DNA from: Malus domestica
Taxonomy: Eukaryota; Streptophyta; Magnoliopsida; Rosales; Rosaceae
Direction: 5' to 3'
DNA length: 64,000 nt
NCBI RefSeq assembly: GCF_042453785.1
Contig: NC_091668.1
Location: forward strand, 29,513,501-29,577,500
In this document: piece by piece, positions 48,798 to 60,300 of the stretch
Layout: each line of letters opens with the position of its first letter
How positions within the stretch are numbered: position 1 is the stretch's first letter
Notes under the pieces: generated by a model
Seen by the model: only the letters and a program-made list of their open reading frames with translations
Told to the model about the DNA's origin: nothing
Database searches by the model: none
Translations under genes and position numbers: made by a program

Positions 48798-49310
48798 GGT
48801 TTTTGTTAGAGAGAGATTGCGGTTGCACGAGTTCTTTTTTATTTTGTTTTGTTTTAGTTGGATTATGTGGTATGCTAAACCTTACTTAAATACTAAACCT
48901 TCAAACTGGAATTTGACTATAATACCCTTCATATTTAATTTGATTATCTCCGTTTTTTTTTGTTTCCTTTTTAGTCTAATGCGGCCCTAACTCTCCATTA
49001 ATTGTGTGGTTTGGGCTAATAACAAAGATAAATTAACATTTAACGAACGAGTGAAGCTTGAATCAACTTGGAATTGTTACGAGATTTACTAACAAATTTC
49101 GAACGTGTCTTGCGAAGATGACCATGAATGTAGCATCTGCATAATTGAAATTTGAACTCTGAAAGGTAATTGAGTGTTGGAAAGTAGTTGAAGTTTCATA
49201 GACATTATCCCCCACCAGAGTTAACTTGTGCCCCAAGCAACCATTACACACGGACTCAAAACTAACAATCGACACAAAAGAAAGAGAACGTCCAAATTAA
49301 CACCTACAAC

Positions 49311-49809
49311 CAGTGCCGACCATGAGGGGGTGCAATAGGTGCCACCGCACAGGGCCCCTAAATCAGAAGGCCCCTGATTTTTCAAATTTGCACACACACA
49401 TACACATATATATAGTAGCATGTGTAGAATATTACAAACTTGAGTCTTAGCGCAAGTGGTATTACTGCTTCTTTACAGCCCCCTAGGATATGGGTTCAAA
49501 ACTCGTCTCCATCATCTTTTTAGTTTATTTTTATTAAATACATAAGCTTCCACAAAATAATATAAAAATTCCACACAATAACATGAGAATTTGAACCATG
49601 ACCCTCTAAAAAGTTAAGGAAAAACAATGTGTCACCTTTCCACTTGTTGATTTGTTAAATTTGTTTGTGCTATTAGAATTTATAGAAACTCAATTAAAAA
49701 CCAAAATTATTTTTTTGAACAAAAAAATAAAAAAAATTAAATTCTTGGTGTCTTTTAGGGCCTCCAATTCACTTTCGCATAGGGCCCTAAAATCTCAAGG
49801 CCGGCCCTG
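49311..49809. mobile_element. Non-autonomous hAT-type element, unit 2
   Basis: Same element and same target-site duplication (49303-49310 and 49810-49817); it was inserted before the tandem triplication. Confidence 0.85.
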
Positions 49810-50750
49810 CCTACAACCATCACTTAACCGAAAATCCACAAAACTTGAAAGATCAACGAGGACTCGAAAATGAAGAAGCTTGCCTTCTTGAGGGCAAGGT
49901 GTATGTACAATTGTTGATTAAAAATACACGCACACCCCCAAAGAAAACACCACCAGTGCACGCAAATCAAACCAAAGCAAAGCGTCGATCCAAATTAATA
50001 GGCAATGCACAGACATGATAGTCCAATACATGTGCGAGCAAAGGAAGCCAAATTAAATACAGAAAACACCAAACAACAAAGGGTGTATACAGTGAGTGAA
50101 GAGACTAGAAGAACTCTAAGTTCATTGCAGCAACGACGTCCTCATATTAGTGGTTAATTTGGTATTGTGAATTACATGTTTATGCATTCAATTACGTGCT
50201 ACTACTCTGGGTTAATTTGTTAGGACAACAAAGTTAAATATGTATAAAATAAATAGCTACTGGAAATTAACACTCCCCTACGACTACGAAGTTTTGTTGA
50301 AAATTCTTTCGACACAAGTAACCGCCCTGGCCAAATCAAACTAAATTGCGATAATTGATTGATTGTGAATAGAATATCATCTAGCTAGCTACGAAATTCA
50401 GTTGAAAATTATCCTCAGTAACCGGGCAAATCAATCAAGTATCTTAATTGAATGTGGAAAGAATATCTAGCTATTAATAATTAAACGAATTAATTTATAA
50501 AATATATAAAATAAAATAAAACACATATTTTCAACATAAGAAGGGATTTTGAATTTTTATGAACAAGGCATCAAGAACCCTAATTAAGTTCAAGCTCTGT
50601 AACCCTTAAAATAATAAAATATATGCAGATTGCAACGAGCATACGTAGGCCAGTTATGCTTTTGTAAATTGGAAATTACAGATAATATTCCTCCTCACAA
50701 ACCCTAAAAACGAAAATTGAAAAGCAAACCAAAAGGACTCCGAATCTCAC

Positions 50751-50865
50751 CTCGGAGCTTCGTCGATTGGGCTGGAATTGGGTTCTTCCCCTTCTCGGAT
50801 CCTTGTCCGGTGAGTGACTTGGACTTATCCTTCGCCTTCGATGTGCCTTTGGTTCGGCGGTACAT
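50751..50865 (-). other. Third copy of CCHC gene exon 1, open frame
   Basis: ATG at 50865, donor GTGAG intact, no stop; several amino-acid changes (SLTGQGSEKGKN). It could act as an alternative first exon spliced over 4.8 kb to exon 2 at 45916. No exon 2 copy is nearer. Confidence 0.6.
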
Positions 50866-51057
50866 GGTTTTTGTCATAGAGAGATTGCGGTTGCACAAGT
50901 TCTTTTTTATTTTGTTTTGTTTTAGTTGGATTATACGGTATGCTAAACCTTACTTAAATACTAAACCTTCAAACTGAAATTTGACTATAATACCCTTCAT
51001 ATTTAATTTGATTATCTCCGGTTTTTTGTTTATTTTTTAGTCTAATGTGGGCCTATC

Positions 51058-53826
51058 TGTCACGCCCCGGTTCCAACATATGTCGAGAATCAACACGTGA
51101 CAAGGAAAATAACGTCCGTTGAATACGATATAAGTTACGGAATAAAAATATTTTAACTGATACACCAAAATAATATGAAGGTGGCTAAGTTCTCCACAAA
51201 ATATTTACAAATATGAACAACCCAAAAAGAAGCATAATCTTTACTTTACTAAGAACAAGATTGAGGTGCTAAAAAAAAAGTCCCAAAAAATATAGTACAA
51301 GATAGGATATAGGGGTAACCTAGCACTCCAAATCTCTGATAACTGTACCGCTACCCCACCTACGAACCTCTCGAAGCTACTCATACTTGTTACCTGTAAG
51401 ATCAATGCCTACACCATCGAAATAGTACACCGGGCAAACAACAACCCGGATAAGTTACGAAGCTTGTGTGAGCGATAAATAATACAAGTATATGATACTA
51501 ATAATAAAACTAACCACCATTCACAATTATAAACCTTGAATATAAATCATTTATAAGAAATCGCTACCAAACCTTGCAACCTCCGAAGGGGTCACACATA
51601 CATCCAACGAGTTTTCTAAATCAAAACTCAGAGTTCTCAAAGCCACATTCACATATATATTCAAAACTAGATTTAGAGAGACGTCGTTTGGCCGAAGCCT
51701 ATGCAAATAACCAATTAGGAAGTGGCCCCCCAAAACGGATCAACCAAGCAAAGCCACCCCTAAGAAAGTAACCAAGAAGGTAGTGACCCCCCATTGCGGA
51801 TTACCAAGCAGAGTCACCCCTAAGAAAATAACCAAATAGGTAGTGGCCCCCCAATGCGGATTAACCAAGCAGAGTCACTCCTATAACTATTGGAAGGTGA
51901 TCACCCGATGCGGATTAACCAAGCATGATCACCTTTAAATGTGTATGGCCATACCTAGGCTATAAGGATCGCCCAACGCGGATTAACCTATCGCGATCCA
52001 CAAATAGTATGGTCCCCTAACGAGGATAAACCAAGTAGGACCATCCAGGACCATTGCTATATGGTGCAGACTTAGTGTCACCTAACCCCATGACACTAGG
52101 GTAATGGTCCTTCACAATCCATCATTTTTATCATCCATCACATATATATCCCAAAACACAATCCATCATTTTTATCAACCATCACATATATATCCCAAAA
52201 CACAATCCATCATAATTCAAATATCCAAGTCACTTACTGTTTCATAAGTATATCGACGTTACTAGCAACAATTATTTAGCATCAGAACTATTTTAAGAAT
52301 CCATAGTATAACCACAAAGTTTATTAGCACAGAGGATTTCAAAGCAATAACCATAATACATAGATTAGAACCACTCACCTGAGATCCACACTAACGCACT
52401 CAAACACGAGAGTCAAGGCATCACGTTCTATCACCGCCTAACAAGGTACAGACCACATTTAGATTTCCTTCGATAATTCACATACTTAAAACTCTTATAT
52501 ATTTCCCACAACAACATTTAATAAGGAATCGAACTGTCATTTTAAGGTAGGGTCCTTGATCTTACTGTCACTTATTCCATAATATCCAATCACTAGATTT
52601 TCACTTGTAAGTCCCTAAGGTCCATAAACATTATCTACCATAGCATACTAAAAGTGGTGTCAATTCAATGATAAGATCATCAATCGCTAGAATAATCAAG
52701 TGGCGGAGCTTATCGATAAAATACCCAACCAACAACATTTTTATAAATCGAATGTCACACATCAGAAAATTTGACTTTCTCCAAAAATTCTCAAATTTTA
52801 CAGGAATAAAGATTTCAACAAGTAGAGTAAATTTTATACCTGTGGCCGAGTCCAATTTGGCCAGGAAGACCCTCAAATTGGCTCGCACCCAATGAAACCC
52901 TAAGGTGGGTGTCCTTAAATTCGGCTTCCTTGGTGTTCCAACGCTCCAACCACTAGTTGGGTCTTGTTCTTGGGTCCAAGGGAAGTTGATTAAGGGTGAT
53001 GGTGAATGGTGATACTCTCTGGAATGACAATTTATCATCGAGAACCTCCGGGTTCTCCTATGGAGTTCTACATGAAATAAACCTTAAAAACCCCTGATTT
53101 TTGGTAGAAAGGGAAGGAGGAAGGTAGTTGAGCAAGTTGCAAGTGAAGGAGGTAGGAAAATCAACTGGGAAATGGAAGAAATAGCCTGAAATTGGCTGGT
53201 TTGAAATTTGGCCGTGGACCTCACGTTTTCACGAATTAGAGGGAAAGAAAGTGCTGTGCCTTTCTTTCCAAATGGGTCTTTAATACCCTTTTTTAAAAAA
53301 GGAAAACTAATGAAAAGGGCTTGAAAACTTTGAGTTTTAATGATAAGGACAAAATAAAGGGTAAAGTGAATAGTATCAGGATTGACTTTTTAGTGTAAAA
53401 ATGTGGTTTTTCGTTAAAGTGAACAGTACCAGGTGTTTTTCGTTAAAGTTCCCTTTTTAAAAATCTAACAGGTTCCTCATTTTTTTTTCTCTACTAACTT
53501 AACTTAACCTTTAATCCATGCTTCTCACAATCTATAGTTCACAACTTCAAACATCCGTAACTATATCGTTATAATTCGGACTCGCAAACAGCTTTCACCT
53601 ATGCGTTCGTGGGTTCGAGACTACTTAAAAATAGTAGTTGTAACCTCGAAATATCGACAAAAGATAAAGATTGATTATGAACTTTCCAACTCGATAACTA
53701 ATCAATTACTAAACTTAAAATTAATGGAATTAAAATTAACTAATAAAGTTAACATAAGCGTGATATATGAGTTTTAAAATACGAGATATGTAATAATTAG
53801 TGAAATTCCGGGGATGGAATTTCACA
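51058..53826. mobile_element. Solo LTR (2769 bp) with perfect target-site duplication
   Basis: Starts TGTCACGCCCCGG, ends GGGGATGGAATTTCACA; TGT/ACA inverted ends. The 5-bp duplication CTATC flanks it (51053-51057 and 53827-53831). No gag/pol ORF, PBS or PPT inside. The start resembles that of the LARD-like element LTR (TGACACGCCCC), and both contain GGCCGAAGCC, so they may be related families. Holds the hairpin array at 51722-52098. Confidence 0.85.
51722..52098. repeat. Array of hairpins with conserved loop and covarying stems
   Basis: Stems, in order: GTGGC/GCCAC (51722/51757), GTGAC/GTCAC (51783/51817), GTGGC/GTCAC with one G-T wobble (51843/51878), AAGGTGATCA/TGATCACCTT (51894/51935), GGATCGC/GCGATCC (51966/51999), ATGGTCC/GGACCAT (52009/52044), TAGTGTCA/TGACACTA (52073/52098). 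The first six enclose a loop of about the same size with the conserved core GCGGATTAACCAAGCA (variants). Stem letters differ between units but stay complementary. Confidence 0.85.
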
Positions 53827-54151
53827 CTATCTCTCCATTATTTGTGTGGGCTGGGCTAATAACAAAGATAAATTAACATTTAATGAACGAATGAAGCTTG
53901 AATCAAACTTGGAATTGTTAAGAGATTTACTAACAAATTTCAAACATGTCTTGCGAAGATAACCATGAATGCAGCATCTGCATAATTGAAATTTGAACTC
54001 TGAAAGGTAATTGAGTGCTGGAAAGTAGTTGAAGTTTCATAGACATTATCCCCCACCAGAGTTAACGTGTGCCCCAAGCAACCATTACACACGGACTCAA
54101 AACTAACAATCGACACAAAAGAAAGAGAATGTCCAGATTAACACCTACAAC

Positions 54152-54469
54152 CAGTGCCGGCCCTGAAGGGGTGCAATAGGTGCCACCGCACAGGGCCCCT
54201 AAATCAGAAGGGCCCCTGATTTTTCAAATTTGCATGCATTTACATATATATATATATATAGTAGCATGTGTAGAATATTACAAACTTGAGTCTTAGCGCA
54301 AGTGGTATTACTGCTTCTTTACAGCGGCCTAGGATTTGGGTTCAAAACTCGTCTCCATCATCTTTTTAGTTTATTTTTATTAAATACATAAGCTTCCACA
54401 AAATAACATAAAAATTCCACACAATAACATGAAAATTCGAACCATGACCCTCTAAAAAGTTAAGGAAAA
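54152..54469. mobile_element. Non-autonomous hAT-type element, unit 3 (truncated)
   Basis: Left target-site duplication CCTACAAC at 54144-54151 and the best-preserved left TIR; cut at 54469 by the junction to block C. Confidence 0.82.
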
Positions 54470-55379
54470 ACTTGTCTATGGCATTTAGTACAATTATGAA
54501 CGTTCAAAAACTCATTATGTTTTGTGAAAACCTTGAAAACCATGCAAAACCTTGAAATTCATGCAAACCCTAGGAATATGGTGTTTACCCTAAAAGAATT
54601 ACAACCCTTAACCACAAGAAGCAAGCCTCAAATTAGCTATAATATTTAGTCTAATTTACATCAAGTAACTCAATTGATAATTTTGATGGTAGCTAAGCGT
54701 CAAGATAATAAGCACGGTGATTAAGAATCCCATATTAAAAGGCAATCGTAAGACAGGCAAAATGAGAAAACTAGATTATCATATTAGGGTTTCATCATTG
54801 CCTAGCAAGAGGGTTTAGTTACACATAGTCAAATTAATAACAATAAGTCATGAAAAAGAACAAATAGTACTCGAAATAACAACGGTGATGTGCTCCTAAG
54901 CACCCCTTTCTCTTTTGGACAAATTTGTGTGTATGGTGACATGTAGAGAGATCATAGGACATATATTTATACTAAAAAAACACTAAAAGGTCTGGTAAAA
55001 GCTCTCCTAGAAAAACAAAATCCAAAACGATATTGGACACAAACTAAGAAAGAATTCTTCTTGACTTGGGAGAACATGTGATCCATCTTTCATGCTAGAT
55101 TTGGGGTCATTCCAGCTTCATTTATGTGGAATTCTGAAAAATAGGAAACTTATAGCTCTATGTCTAGGCATATAAGGCACGACACTTGAAAAATTAGAAA
55201 AGCCTTCAAATCTTCATTCTCTCATAGTTGCACAATTTTACCGAGAATGTAACTTTTACGGGATTGATTTGCAGAACTGGAATATTTGACTTCATGAAAA
55301 AACATGAAAGTTGAACACAACTATCTTAATCCTCTTAGCTTCCTTCCAATTGACTATAAAAAATTCTCCGATAAGTCTA
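54470..55379 (+). pseudogene. Dioxygenase remnant in block C (intron 2 only)
   Basis: Matches intron 2 of copy B (LTR-like insert, about 33320-34215). Exons 1 and 2 are cut off by the junction with tandem unit 3 and exon 3 is deleted. At 55380 sequence jumps to the equivalent of 35358. No coding sequence is left. Confidence 0.85.
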
Positions 55380-55469
55380 TTTAGAGGGGCGTGCAAAAAT
55401 TACTCCCCTTTCGGATTCGGTCAACATGGGTTAGTTGTCGCTCCTATCGACTCTAGTTACCAACCATGG

Positions 55470-56540
55470 ATTAATTAGAATTAGATGCCTCATTTTAGAT
55501 TGTTCTAAATTAAACATCTGTTACTTTTCAACTTTTGATTAAAGTGCTTTTACTTTTAATTAAACTTTATATTCCAGGTATATTCTTAATTTAAGTATTT
55601 TATAAATTCTTTTAAATCCATTTCTATGTAAAAACAATGCACTCAATAATATTCATTAATTTATTACTATTTTTATGGAATCTCATCCCTTCCTCAATTT
55701 AAGGATTCAATTATATCTACTGGGGTTCAAGATTAATTGGATGAAATATAGTTTTTCCAATTTCCAACTCAACATTTTATATAGATTATAAAAAAACAAG
55801 AGTTCGTTTATAATTAAAATTGAGATGTAGACTAGACTGCCTAATTTCATGCAACTGAAAATAAATTTGAATTTTTTAACAACTACTTATAGTAGAAACG
55901 TGAACTAAGAGTTTTCACATTTTTATTTTTATTTAAAATGAGTCCTTATTCCAATAATTAATTATTAAGAGTTGACGCAATGTTTTAATGTGAAAAGTTA
56001 TTTTTTTTTTGGGTTACACAACTTACACATAACGTACCATAAGTTTTGTACGTACCAAAATATGGATAATACAACGTACTAATAACTTGGTACATACTAA
56101 ATAAAGAATTGCATAACGTACCAAAAGCAAGATTTTATAACATACCAAAATACTAATACATACCCAGATTAAATTTATATAACGTACCAAAAACGTGGTA
56201 CGTTATATTTAATATATCTGTTTGGTACGTTATATTTCATATATGTGCATGTTATATTTCATAATTGTATGTTAATAGGATGTTTATGTGTTTTTAGAAT
56301 TTAAAACAAATTATTTGAATAAGAAAAATTAATTTGAACGAAGTATGATAAGATAAGATAGGAAGTTTGTGATGATTTTAGAACATTTGTGATATTATTT
56401 TCTGAACTAGTTAGTTAATTAAATACAATAAAAATCATAATTTTTAATTAAAAATTAGTAGAAGAATGTTTGATCAAAAGTTTAAAAGTTATAGTGTTTG
56501 ATTAAAAAAATTCAAATTTGAGGCATCTATATCAAAATGC
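55470..56540. mobile_element. TIR-like A/T-rich insert (about 1.07 kb)
   Basis: Absent from block B at the matching point (after AACCATGG, 35443). Ends carry TAGATGCCTCA (left, about 55485) and its inverted copy TGAGGCATCTA (right, about 56520), with further inverted similarity inward (CTTTTGAT context). The centre (56010-56240) has many copies of AACGTACCA on both strands. No ORF. Probably a non-autonomous DNA transposon; the target-site duplication is unclear. Confidence 0.55.
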
Positions 56541-57318
56541 CCCAAAACATAAATTAACCATACTCAAGTCCCAACTGAAAATTAGTACGTATCAAAACAC
56601 ATTTCTTAAATAACACAAAAGTAACCTTGTTACTATAACTGCTGAAAATCGAAAGCGCCAATTTTACCGTTGGCAATTTGATTCTGCAAGCAATAACGTA
56701 TAGACAACGCTGCGTTACACATGACGATATACTATGGGTATGCATCATCTTCACTAATTCTGTGAGGGGAAAGGCGAAATTTTCAAACCTATGGAAACCC
56801 GACAGCGGACAACCATGATACTCAAACAAATAATAAAATCACGCACATAAAAGTATCAAAGAATGCACACGAACGCTCCAAGCAGGCCGGAGAATGGAAA
56901 GAAGATTCGGGGGGAAAAAGATACCACAGGAAAATAAGGAAGAAGAAGAAAAAGCAGTATCACCAGCCTTGAAAAATGGAGGTGGTAATAGGAGGAGGAT
57001 CACCTGTAAGAATGAACAAAAACACGTACAGAAGGTTAATGCAATTTGCAAATTAGGCTTCAAAGCCTCATAGGGCATTTGCTACTTTTCTCACCCTAGG
57101 TCGCAGGCATTACCTTATAGAACGATGTCCTCCTCCAAGACTTCAGCCAACCCATCTATAAAACCTGGGAACAACACACCACCGTCTTTGAATTGGAAAA
57201 GAATCTCAGCAAAAAAGGCGGGTAGAAACTATTGGTGAGGAATCACAATCCACAGGCCCAATCGAACAGCTTCCTGGAGCAAATGCAACGAGAAGGCAAG
57301 TCACTGGCTCACCCCGAA
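56541..57318. other. Region downstream of importin-4 C
   Basis: Equivalent of 35450-36213 in B. Contains the conserved stretch described for 29812-30216; likely 3' UTR and intergenic sequence. Confidence 0.4.
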
Positions 57319-60300
57319 TCAGCTTTTCGGGACAAATGCAGCTAGGGCATTTGCATAAGCAGGGGAGAGGTTACTCAAAAGGGGCTGCATTTGTTGGCCA
57401 TAGAGTGAAATCAGGTGAGCAAAAGCTCTTCCGATTTGTGCTTTTACTTCAGGAGTTTCAACTGGTGATGCCACAACTTGAGCAAATACATTAACCAGAT
57501 CTGGGACTAGAGAAAGGATCTGCTTGGAAAATAGAATGAGTGGGTAAGAAAACTTATGGTCAACTCCATAAAGAAAAAGGATAAGAAAACAAGAAAAACA
57601 GAAAAGACCAAGTAAGTTCACCTTCTAGGATTACCCGATACACAGGGAGCTTCCATAGAGGGATCCCACATAGTTTGTATGATATACGTACACACATATT
57701 ATAAATGTGTGTGTGTGTGTATAAATGATATGTATCTTATCATTTTAATCTACACAAGTTTCAGACTGAAATCATGGAGCTGTGAACTAACCTGGGCATT
57801 AGATGATAAAACAAGAGTAGAGACGCAACTATACACCGTCATGGACTCTTCACGATCTTCTTTTAGTGGAAGAACCTTCAAGAAAACAGGAAGTACCTGC
57901 AAATTTAACAAGGAGATATATACTTAAGCTCACCAAAACGAAACCAAAATGATGGAAAACTGATAATACTAAAGCAGAAAATGTCAGCAGGACACTTACC
58001 TGATTCAATGGGATAGATTCAGGATGCACCATTATCATTCTTGCCACTGCACCAGCTGCGTTATCCCTGACAGCATCATCTGGCTCAGATTCCCCAAATA
58101 GTGGGTAAAGTCCACGCAATATATCACCATAGTATCTGGGAATTGATTAAAGAACAAGCTAGTGGAAGGCACATTCTAGGTTTCAATGCCAAACTAACTT
58201 CTACAAACAACATAATTTTAAAGATGATTCATCACAAATCCTGTAATACCTGAACTCAGAACACGAATCAGAGGATCACAAAAATTCCAAAGAAAAAATC
58301 AGGAACAGGGAAAAGACATTAAAAAGTCTTAACATAAAAAAAAGGATACTTCAACGTCCCCTCACCCCCATTTTTGCACAGCTCTCCAACACAAAATGCA
58401 GCATTCCTTCTATTGGTTGCGTCTGAGGATGCTAGTTCTTTGATTACCAAGGGCATCACCCTCTGAAATCAGACACAAATTTCAGAAACTAGCTAAATGT
58501 ATTCTCGAACTTAATGTACATCCTTAATTTATAAAAGAATAATGTATAAAAATTTTGATAAAATTACATCGACATATCCAGCAATTGGAGCACCCATGTC
58601 TTGAGCAACTTCAGCAAGGCAGGCAACAACCATTGTCCGATCTTGCAGTGGCCGCGATGCTCTCTGAATACAACAATAGTTAAATTAGCAAAATACCTAC
58701 CGTAGGAAATCGCTAGCAAGGTATTGCAACTAAATTTGATATAATGTTTATGCAACCCACCGCAAATTTCATTAAAGGTTCAAATAGCGTAGCAAAAATA
58801 GGTGCAAAATGAGGACCCATTGACTTTGCAAAAGCAGGAAGAAGGTCAGAAACTGCATCCATAAGTTCTTCATCATGTACAACATCATCATCATCAATTT
58901 CATCATCAGATTCTGTCTGCTGACAAGCTGATTCCTCCCGAAGCAGTACCAAAGTAGCATCAACAACCCGTGGTACATCTGATATCGGATGACAGCATTT
59001 TATCAGCCTTTAGAAATTGCTTCAACAAAGAGGACAACACCCAACTATAAATTATACTTACAAGGCTCAACAGCCATATATCCATAATCTTTGATGATAT
59101 CAGCAAGGCTCATACAAGCTTGAGCAACAACTTCCTTGTCATCATCTTCAGTCATAGTCTTGATATAAGTGTTCATCACAGTATCTGCAGTGAAAAGTTT
59201 GATTTTAATGTTAACAGAAAACCAGGATGCGAACAGGTACATATATCTTCCGTTTTTCAGGTAAATCTTACCCAGAATTTCCTTAGCCCTTGCTTGTCCT
59301 TCCTGCAAAACAAGAACACAAGTAAACTTAGTACCATATTTTGATACCAACTAACTCCAAATATAATCTCAACTATAAACAAAGTGGCACCAAAGAGGAG
59401 GCTCCAAGAAGCACATTAGAGTACACAGATGAATAGGCGACAAACAAGTTTGCAAAACCAAATAACAGGGATCATGACATGCACTGCACACTTGCATGTG
59501 GAGAGAGAGAGAGAGAGAGAGATGACGGCCACTAACATTATGATTCTGGTAAACTGCCTGTGCTGCTGTTAAAATATCTGTATTTGAAATCAACCAAACA
59601 TAGTTGTTAATGGACAAGTGATATTAAATATCATAAAATCTACAGAAAAGCAAGACTATACTCAATAAAAATTATCCCTGTAGCACCAACTCATCCAAAT
59701 TTCCAATATAATTCAAAATAAGTATACTTTGACAGACAGCATGCAGATACAGACAATAAGTTTGAACTCACGTTTCAGAGAAATGATTGCCTGAAGCCGA
59801 ACATCTTCATGAAAATACCCTGAGTGTCGTACTAGGATCTTAAATGATTCCTCCAAATAGCTTAAAAGAAGTCAAAGATCCCAAAATAATATCTTATTGA
59901 TTAACATTGCATATCCATAAACTTAGAATATAACCTAAAAATCAAATAAAATTAGATGTTGGATACGGTGCATATGAGGCCTTCGTATGTAGTGCAAATA
60001 AGCCAAGAGCTTGAGTTGCAGCTGCCTTTTCATCTAAAACTCCTGTTCTTACGCTGATATTTCGTACTCTTGGCTCATCATGAGCTTCATCATCAGATGA
60101 AACTCCACCAAATCCATTAATATTTTCATCATCAGACTCATCGATGTCCACTGCAGCTCCATCATCAAGATTGCAGGAAGAAAACGCCAGGGGTACAACA
60201 TGAGGAAGATACTGTTTTCAAAAGAGGGGAAAAACTCATGAAAAACGGGCAACAAGTGAACAATTACATTAAGCGTAACCCAACTAAAGCCTTCCATACC

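Larger units (their letters stand above)
48121..50188. repeat. Tandem unit 2 of 3
   Basis: Starts at CAATTACGTGCT (48121), exactly 2068 bp after unit 1, and is nearly identical over its whole length with a few substitutions and 1-3 bp indels. Confidence 0.93.
50189..54469. repeat. Tandem unit 3 of 3, split by a solo LTR and truncated
   Basis: Starts 2068 bp after unit 2. Interrupted at 51053-53831 by the solo LTR. The unit stops at 54469 inside the hAT element, where block C begins. Confidence 0.92.

Noticed and set aside
52631-53038. 135-aa minus-strand ORF in the solo LTR
   Set aside because: No recognisable domain; single ORF in a long LTR, consistent with chance.
57319-57621. 100-aa ORF as a separate small membrane protein
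   Set aside because: Its first part reads through intron sequence; only the last 66 codons are the importin-4 terminal exon.
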